Under the pieces are notes generated by a model, which saw nothing but the letters and a program-made list of their open reading frames with translations, did no database searches and was not told where the DNA came from. A stretch of 9,620 bases of DNA, taken from Candidatus Kaiserbacteria bacterium. Lineage in GTDB: Bacteria > Patescibacteriota > Minisyncoccia > Phycocordibacterales > UBA2100. The position numbers and the translations under genes were made by a program. This document shows, in pieces, positions 1 through 4,192 of this stretch. The stretch is from the NCBI GenBank assembly GCA_026996985.1, contig JALWJR010000063.1, positions 29,626 through 39,245 of the forward strand. Direction: 5' to 3'. Numbering within the stretch: position 1 is the stretch's first letter; every line of letters starts with the position of its first letter.

Positions 1-645
1 GGTGAGGGCGATGTAATGTTTTTTGAAGAGAGATCGGTGGGAGAGGAGCATTTTGGCGAGTTGTTTGCCAAATCGGGAACAGAGAAGCATTTTGACAGCT
101 TTTTGCAAGTTGTGGAGGAGTTTGCGCACGCGCAGGCGCGCGTTAATGTAAGAGAATCTCTGAAAAGTTTTTCTCAAAAAATTATGCTTGAGCAGGTCGC
201 GTTGGAGTTTTCTGAAATTAAACCAAAATTGTTTGAGTTGTTTGAGAGGGTTATGATTAATCTTGAAAATTTGCCCTGGACTCTGTCACACGGAGATTTT
301 AATCCCCATAACATTTATCCAAATGGAGTTATAGATTGGGAAAATTATCTTGGCGCGCCTTTCGGCTATGATTTGGTCTCAGCGGTAGAGCATGTTAGTT
401 TTTTCCCCGAGAAAAATGCGGAGTTTGTCGCCGAGTACTCGTTTACGGAAGAGCAAAAACTGGTTTATTTTGAAACTTTGGACAGAGTGTGTAAAAAGCG
501 GGGATTTTTGCCCGTCTCGAAGTTTAAAAACGAATTTAGATTTTTGCGCCTTATTTGGTCGCTGGCAAATATGGGAGCATTTCCCAAACTGCAGTCTTTT
601 AGGTATAAAAAAATGCTGGAGGTTTTGGAAAAGGGTTTGGCTTAA
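1..645 (+). CDS. APH/choline-kinase-like phosphotransferase, 5' end outside window
   Basis: This is the C-terminal lobe of a protein-kinase-like small-molecule phosphotransferase (APH superfamily), which transfers the ATP gamma-phosphate to a hydroxyl of a small substrate. The catalytic loop HGDFNPHNI is encoded from 289 (Brenner-type HGDxxxxN, with the catalytic Asp and metal-binding Asn). It is followed by VIDWE from about 334, equivalent to the DFG metal-binding Asp. The frame is open from base 1 with no stop, and the family needs about 80-100 further N-terminal residues (ATP-binding lobe). The ATG at 16 is therefore probably internal and the true start lies left of the window. The substrate cannot be told: an aminoglycoside, choline, sugar or cell-wall precursor are all possible, and a resistance role should not be assumed. 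The TAA stop overlaps the stop of the convergent Mur ligase gene. Confidence 0.85.
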   Translation, partial: GEGDVMFFEERSVGEEHFGELFAKSGTEKHFDSFLQVVEEFAHAQARVNVRESLKSFSQKIMLEQVALEFSEIKPKLFELFERVMINLENLPWTLSHGDFNPHNIYPNGVIDWENYLGAPFGYDLVSAVEHVSFFPEKNAEFVAEYSFTEEQKLVYFETLDRVCKKRGFLPVSKFKNEFRFLRLIWSLANMGAFPKLQSFRYKKMLEVLEKGLA

Positions 646-1925
646 GAAGAGAGCATTTCTTTCAGTAATTTTTTGGCGGTTTGAATGTCGCTGTGAGGTA
701 TGTGTTTTCCGTTTTGGATTATAAATGTTTCCGACCCTTTACCCAAGAGCAAAACCACATCTCCGGTATCTGCAATTTCAAAGGCTTTTTTTATCGCGTT
801 TTCTCTGTCTGTAATGCAAAAGAGTGTATCTTCATTTGCACCCGCTTCTTTGGCAAAGCTGCAAATTTCTTTGATTATCTGCTTTGGGTCTTCATCATAC
901 GGGTCTTCGTTTGTTATTACCGAGTAGTTTGCATATTTTGCAACAAGTTCCCCTATATCTTGTCTTTTTTGTTTGTCGCGCATACCGCCAGTTGCTCCGG
1001 TTACAACTATTACGGAATTCTCTCGCGCAAGAGAGCGCGCAACTTTAAGAACATTCTCTACCGAAAGTTTTTCGTGGGCGTAGTCAACAAAAACTCTAAA
1101 ATCTTGTCCCTCGTTTATCTCTTGCATTCTTCCGGGAATACTTTCGGCTTCTTTTAAAATTTGCGCCGACTGTTGCAGTGAAAAAACAGAGAGCATATCG
1201 GCCGAGGCTGCCGCCGCCGTTGCGTTTACAGCTTGAAACTCACCCACAAAAGGAATACTAAATTGCACACCGTTTACCGAAAAAGAAACCGAGGATAAAG
1301 ACGGTTTTATATCGCTTATTTGATAGTTGCTTCTTCCGTCTGTTCCGTATGTTTTTTTAATTCTTGCCGGAAACGATAAAAAATACTCCGCTTCTTTGTC
1401 ATCGCGGTTTATCAAAATCGCTCCTTTGTTGGATGCTGTTTGAGCAAAAAGAGAACCCTTGGCTTGTTTGTAGTTTTCATAAGAGCCGTGGCTTTCTATA
1501 TGCTCCGGCGACAAGTTGGTAAAAACCGCCAAATCGGGGAATAAAAATTTGTTTCTGTGTTGAGCGATACCTTCGGAGGTCACCTCAACCACAGCAAACT
1601 TACATCCGTTTTTGAGCATTTTGGAAAGAGACTGTTGAATAAAAAATCTGCCAGGCATTGTCATGTGCATGTTGTTTGGGATTATCTTTTCTCCGTCGTA
1701 AGAGAGGAGAGTAGAGCTTAGAAGTCCGGCTTTTTCTTTTTTGTTGAGAATTTGCCAAAGCAAGTTTGCTGTTGTTGTTTTCCCTTTTGTTCCGGTTATT
1801 GCAACTATCGTCATTTTCTTGGCCGGAAAACGATACCAAAGCGCCGAGACAAAAACCAAGGTCAAATGGTAAAATGAAATTAAAGGTTCGGGAATAAAGG
1901 CTTTTATTTTTTCTTTAACTTTCAT
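642..1925 (-). CDS. murE: MurE-like Mur ligase (UDP-MurNAc-tripeptide synthetase family), without N-terminal substrate domain
   Basis: Cytoplasmic ATP-dependent amino-acid ligase of peptidoglycan precursor synthesis, expected to add the third stem-peptide residue to UDP-MurNAc-L-Ala-D-Glu. Over 427 aa it shows a P-loop GTKGKTTT at 45-52, EVTSEG at 114-119, TNLSPEHIESHG at 136-147, the YKQAK segment with K156 as the likely carbamylated Lys, then PGRMQEI at 264-270, VDYAHE at 280-285, GATGGMRD at 310-317 and GKGSET at 395-400. Bacterial MurE is usually near 490 aa. Here the N-terminal UDP-binding domain is replaced by about 35 residues with a hydrophobic stretch (LISFYHLTLVFVSALW). The meso-DAP-specific DNPR motif reads NEDPYDEDP (339-347), so the residue added is uncertain. 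The ATG at 1925 is preceded by a TATAAT box and no Shine-Dalgarno. It lies 35 nt behind the femX-like gene on the same strand. MurE-type assignment is firm; exact specificity is inference. Confidence 0.88.
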   Translation of the reverse strand: MKVKEKIKAFIPEPLISFYHLTLVFVSALWYRFPAKKMTIVAITGTKGKTTTANLLWQILNKKEKAGLLSSTLLSYDGEKIIPNNMHMTMPGRFFIQQSLSKMLKNGCKFAVVEVTSEGIAQHRNKFLFPDLAVFTNLSPEHIESHGSYENYKQAKGSLFAQTASNKGAILINRDDKEAEYFLSFPARIKKTYGTDGRSNYQISDIKPSLSSVSFSVNGVQFSIPFVGEFQAVNATAAAASADMLSVFSLQQSAQILKEAESIPGRMQEINEGQDFRVFVDYAHEKLSVENVLKVARSLARENSVIVVTGATGGMRDKQKRQDIGELVAKYANYSVITNEDPYDEDPKQIIKEICSFAKEAGANEDTLFCITDRENAIKKAFEIADTGDVVLLLGKGSETFIIQNGKHIPHSDIQTAKKLLKEMLSS

Positions 1926-1938
1926 GGTTTACAGTTTG

Positions 1939-1947
1939 ATTATATCA
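1939..1947 (-). promoter_or_regulatory. Extended -10 promoter of the murE-like gene
   Basis: On the minus strand the sequence reads TGA-TATAAT, a consensus -10 with extended TGn, 13 nt before the murE ATG. The predicted start gives a leader of about 6 nt. No good -35 is present at the usual distance; that position is occupied by a perfect 16-bp palindrome. The promoter would let murE be transcribed separately from femX. Confidence 0.6.
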
Positions 1948-1951
1948 TTTT

Positions 1952-1967
1952 TGTCTAAATTTAGACA
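1952..1967. promoter_or_regulatory. Perfect 16-bp palindrome at the -35 position of the murE promoter (candidate operator)
   Basis: TGTCTAAATTTAGACA is identical to its own reverse complement. It overlaps the femX stop codon (1961-1963) and ends 4 nt upstream of the extended -10 of murE, where a -35 box would lie. With no loop and no following U-tract on either strand it does not look like an intrinsic terminator. A dimeric repressor or activator site is the better reading, but no known operator consensus was recognised. Confidence 0.45.
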
Positions 1968-3043
1968 TGGCGAATTTTTTTGTACAATATGTAAAGTTTG
2001 TACTTGAATGAATTTGCAACCAAATCATAAAAAGGGGAATGCTCCCAACTGAAACCGCCGAATTTTCGCTTAAAGACGGAAAAACGCGAACGCGCTTTGA
2101 GTGTCTCCGGTTTTACTTTCGGTCCTTTCTCGTCAAAGTATCCGCCGAAATTGTAAAACTCCAAACCCAAAGATCTTGCATGAACAATTCCTCTCCAGTG
2201 CGCGGCGTAACTGCTCATTAAGTTTCTTTTGAAAGGTGCGGATCCTCCGTAGGCGAACATTGCTATTTTTCCGTAATTTATGACAAAGTTTGCCGTTAAA
2301 AGATCATTTTCATGATATGCAAAAACCAAAAATCCGTTTTTACGCTCTGTCGCATCTTGCAAAACGGATTTGTAATAGTTTCTCTCATGCAGGGAAAAGC
2401 CGTTTCTTTTTGCGGTCAGCTCTTGAAGTCTGTAGAAGTCGTCAAAGTAATCTGTCAAATTTTCCGATATGATTTTTGTTTCAACTTGTTTTTTAAAGGC
2501 AAGTCGTATGTTGTAGCGAGTTTTCTGATGCATACCTGAAAGAAGCTCATCTTCCGTTTTGTTAAGTGGCAAAACCCACTCTCGGCGCGGTTGAAAACAT
2601 GCCCCGTGAACTGCGTACCAAGGTGTTTTAAAGACATACTTATGTAAAGAGAGGATTTTTAAAATTTTGTCGGCATCATCTTTTTTAAAGGACAAAGGCG
2701 AGTCTGCAAGAGAAGGTGAAAAATCAAGTCGCGCGAATATAAAATTTTCTTTTTTTAGCAAATCATAAAATTCGTTTAAAAACTCATTCAAATCTTTTTC
2801 ATTAATCTTTTTTGAGATAATCGGTCCGTAAGGAATGGTTAGATAAGAGCCTATCTTGGGAATCGCGCATTTGTATGCTTGAAATAAAATCAAAGTCTCA
2901 TCGTTTTTTGTAAAAACAAATCTCTTTACTTCTTCTTTATTGTTTTTGTGCCAATTACCATAGAACCAAGCTTGCTGAAATGGTGCGTAAGTATCAAGCT
3001 CAAGCGGGTTGTAGTTTTTCTCGTCTTTAATCTCCTGTAGCAT
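1961..3043 (-). CDS. FemAB/FemX-like peptidoglycan interpeptide bridge aminoacyltransferase
   Basis: FemX/FemAB proteins use aminoacyl-tRNA to add bridge residues to the lipid II stem peptide at the cytoplasmic membrane face; they carry twin GNAT-like folds. Visible signatures, numbered from the ATG at 3043: PFQQAWFYGNW at 21-31 (family 'fLQSxxWg' opening), the first-GNAT TIPYGPII, PLNKTEDELLSGMHQKTRYNIR at about 159-180 (the 'RYNIRxAxKKGV' hallmark), AYGGSAPFKRNLMSSYAAHW at about 264-283, and YNFGGY at 297-302. At 360 aa it has typical length. The frame stays open to a GTG at 3139, but the family N-terminus begins at the internal ATG, and a TACAAT -10 lies exactly 6 nt before it; the longer version would overlap the divergent gene by 18 nt. 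It is followed by murE, fitting a cell-wall module. The residue added cannot be deduced. Confidence 0.85.
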   Translation of the reverse strand: MLQEIKDEKNYNPLELDTYAPFQQAWFYGNWHKNNKEEVKRFVFTKNDETLILFQAYKCAIPKIGSYLTIPYGPIISKKINEKDLNEFLNEFYDLLKKENFIFARLDFSPSLADSPLSFKKDDADKILKILSLHKYVFKTPWYAVHGACFQPRREWVLPLNKTEDELLSGMHQKTRYNIRLAFKKQVETKIISENLTDYFDDFYRLQELTAKRNGFSLHERNYYKSVLQDATERKNGFLVFAYHENDLLTANFVINYGKIAMFAYGGSAPFKRNLMSSYAAHWRGIVHARSLGLEFYNFGGYFDEKGPKVKPETLKARSRFSVFKRKFGGFSWEHSPFYDLVANSFKYKLYILYKKIRHV

Positions 3044-3049
3044 TGACAG

Positions 3050-3078
3050 ATTGTAACAAGTATCAAGCGTGCGCACAA
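3050..3078 (-). promoter_or_regulatory. Promoter of femX-like gene, predicted leaderless
   Basis: The minus strand reads TTGTGC, 17 nt, then TACAAT, with TGT just before the -10 (extended -10). The -10 ends 6 nt before the ATG at 3043, so the predicted transcription start coincides with the start codon. No Shine-Dalgarno is present. It decides the start of the femX-like gene, because the alternative GTG at 3139 lies upstream of this promoter. Confidence 0.65.
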
Positions 3079-3087
3079 ATTCAAAAT

Positions 3088-3115
3088 TTGCTTTTCGCTT
3101 TTGTTGTTTTAAAAT
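3088..3115 (+). promoter_or_regulatory. Promoter of the MBL-fold gene, predicted leaderless
   Basis: TTGCTT (3088-3093), a 16-nt spacer and TAAAAT (3110-3115), with exactly 6 nt between the -10 and the ATG at 3122. There is no Shine-Dalgarno. It is back to back with the femX promoter; the two -35 elements are only about 9 nt apart, so polymerases could compete for the region. Confidence 0.55.
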
Positions 3116-3121
3116 ACCGTC

Positions 3122-3772
3122 ATGATAATTACACATCACAAGGGAGAATTTTTTAAAGTCAGTTTTGGCGATACAACCTTGGCTTTTAACCCCATATCAA
3201 AACAATCAAAAATTCTAAAAACGGTAAAATTCGGAGCGGATATAGCTTTGGTTTCTCTAGATCACCCTGATTTCAACGGAATCTCGGAAGTTGAAAGAAA
3301 AGGAAAAGATTTGTTTGTTATAGACGGCCCCGGCGAGTACGAAGCAAGGGCTGTGTTTGTTCACGGGGTTCCGACCCAGAGCGGTTATGAATCAAAAAAA
3401 GGAGGGGATTTTCTCATCAACACGATTTATGCCGTCTCACTGGAAGGTATGAATATTTTGTATTTGGGCGCCTTGAAAGACAAAGAAGCAATGGATTTTA
3501 AAATTACCGAAGATATGGAAGGAGTTGATATTTTGTTTGTTCCAATCGGGGACGGGGAGGTGCTCTCGCCGTCGGAGGCGCATTCTTTGGCGGTTTCTCT
3601 GGAGGCGAAGGTTATAATTCCAATGCATTTTGACGGAATAGGCTCCAACGCTTCCTTGCGAGAGTTTTTGAAAGAGGCGGGACAAGACGATGCGCCGGTT
3701 GTTGACAAGCTGACACTTAAAAAAAGAGATGTTGATACTTATCAAGGGAAAGTGTTTGTGGTACAATCTTGA
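3122..3772 (+). CDS. Metallo-beta-lactamase-fold protein with degenerate metal site
   Basis: 216 aa, resembling the UPF0173/Lactamase_B_3-type 'Zn-dependent hydrolase' family frequent in CPR genomes. Fold landmarks are visible: DIALVSLDHPDFNG at 40-53 where HxHxDH is expected, IDGPGEYE at 67-74, NTIYAVSLEGMNILYLGAL at 100-118, DILFVPIGDGEVLSPSEA at 136-153 and IPMHFDG at 166-172. The ligand set is badly eroded: of HxHxDH only H48 and D50 remain (L46 and F51 replace His), and the HLGD motif reads YLGA (Y114, A117). H169 is kept. Hydrolase activity is therefore doubtful, while the frame is intact, so a structural, binding or pseudoenzyme role is more likely than decay. It is divergent from femX and sits 6 nt before the small membrane protein gene that precedes gyrA. 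It ends in TGA, and its last codons hold the next promoter. Confidence 0.8.
   Translation: MIITHHKGEFFKVSFGDTTLAFNPISKQSKILKTVKFGADIALVSLDHPDFNGISEVERKGKDLFVIDGPGEYEARAVFVHGVPTQSGYESKKGGDFLINTIYAVSLEGMNILYLGALKDKEAMDFKITEDMEGVDILFVPIGDGEVLSPSEAHSLAVSLEAKVIIPMHFDGIGSNASLREFLKEAGQDDAPVVDKLTLKKRDVDTYQGKVFVVQS
3739..3767 (+). promoter_or_regulatory. Promoter of the small membrane protein gene, inside the end of the MBL gene
   Basis: TTATCA (3739-3744), 17 nt, then TACAAT (3762-3767) preceded by TGG (extended -10). The -10 ends 11 nt before the ATG at 3779, predicting a leader of about 5 nt. The whole promoter lies within the final codons of the MBL-fold gene. Cotranscription with the MBL gene is also possible, given the 6-nt gap. 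Confidence 0.5.
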
Positions 3773-3778
3773 TAATCT

Positions 3779-4186
3779 ATGGAGTTTTTGTCCAAATTAA
3801 AAATGCGTCCGGAAGAAGAGAGGCGCGCCATCGCTTTGGCTTTTTCAATTTTGACTGTGCTGGTTTTAGTCGCTTTTTGGATTGTAACGTTGTATTTTAA
3901 AGACTCTTTGACTTTTAAAAACTCAAATGAACAGCAAAAAAGACAGGCGGCCTCTTCTTTTAAAGCGTTTGAAGAGATTTGGAATGATACGGCAAATTCA
4001 TTGCAGGTCATAGGCGATTCCGTTAAAAACTCGCCAACAAAAATTTTAAATGATGTACTGCAAAACCCGGCTGTAAAAATTGATGACCAAGAGATAGAAA
4101 GAGCAACAAAAAATCTTATAAGATTGCAATTGCAAGAAAATGGCGATGTAAAAATTTTAGAGAAAGATAACAATGTGATAAAATAG
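3779..4186 (+). CDS. Small single-pass membrane protein of unknown function
   Basis: 135 aa, not assigned to a family. The N-terminal ~17 residues are charged (MEFLSKLKMRPEEERR), then one strong hydrophobic segment spans about 18-41 (LAFSILTVLVLVAFWIVTLYF). The remaining ~95 residues are polar and probably helical (NEQQKRQAASSFKAFEEIW, then Lys/Asn/Asp-rich stretches). Topology is predicted as a short cytoplasmic tail, one anchor and an outside domain; the hydrophobic stretch has no evident cleavage site. It stands 6 nt after the MBL gene and 6 nt before gyrA, all on the same strand. The start ATG has no Shine-Dalgarno; a TACAAT -10 is 11 nt upstream. Its real-gene status rests on the intact frame, the typical membrane-protein layout and the tight spacing. 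Confidence 0.72.
   Translation: MEFLSKLKMRPEEERRAIALAFSILTVLVLVAFWIVTLYFKDSLTFKNSNEQQKRQAASSFKAFEEIWNDTANSLQVIGDSVKNSPTKILNDVLQNPAVKIDDQEIERATKNLIRLQLQENGDVKILEKDNNVIK
4156..4184 (+). promoter_or_regulatory. gyrA promoter overlapping the preceding stop codon
   Basis: TTTAGA (4156-4161), 17 nt, then TAAAAT (4179-4184) preceded by TGA (extended -10). The final T of the -10 is the first base of the TAG stop of the upstream gene. The -10 ends 8 nt before the gyrA ATG, predicting a leader of 0-2 nt. No Shine-Dalgarno is present. Confidence 0.5.
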
Positions 4187-4192
4187 CAAACC

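Noticed and set aside
16..18. ATG as the true start of the phosphotransferase gene
   Set aside because: The frame is open to base 1 and the ATP-binding lobe is missing; the gene is more likely cut by the window edge.
1..645. Phosphotransferase as an aminoglycoside resistance gene
   Set aside because: Only the general superfamily motifs are visible and the substrate-recognition features cannot be assigned; the context is a cell-wall gene, not a mobile element.
681..1157. Plus-strand open frame of 158 codons inside the Mur ligase gene
   Set aside because: It is antisense to a clearly conserved gene, has a Cys/Phe-rich unlikely composition and no own motifs.
3044..3139. N-terminal extension of the femX-like protein from a GTG start
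   Set aside because: It overlaps the divergent gene, is upstream of the best promoter, and the family N-terminus begins at the internal ATG.
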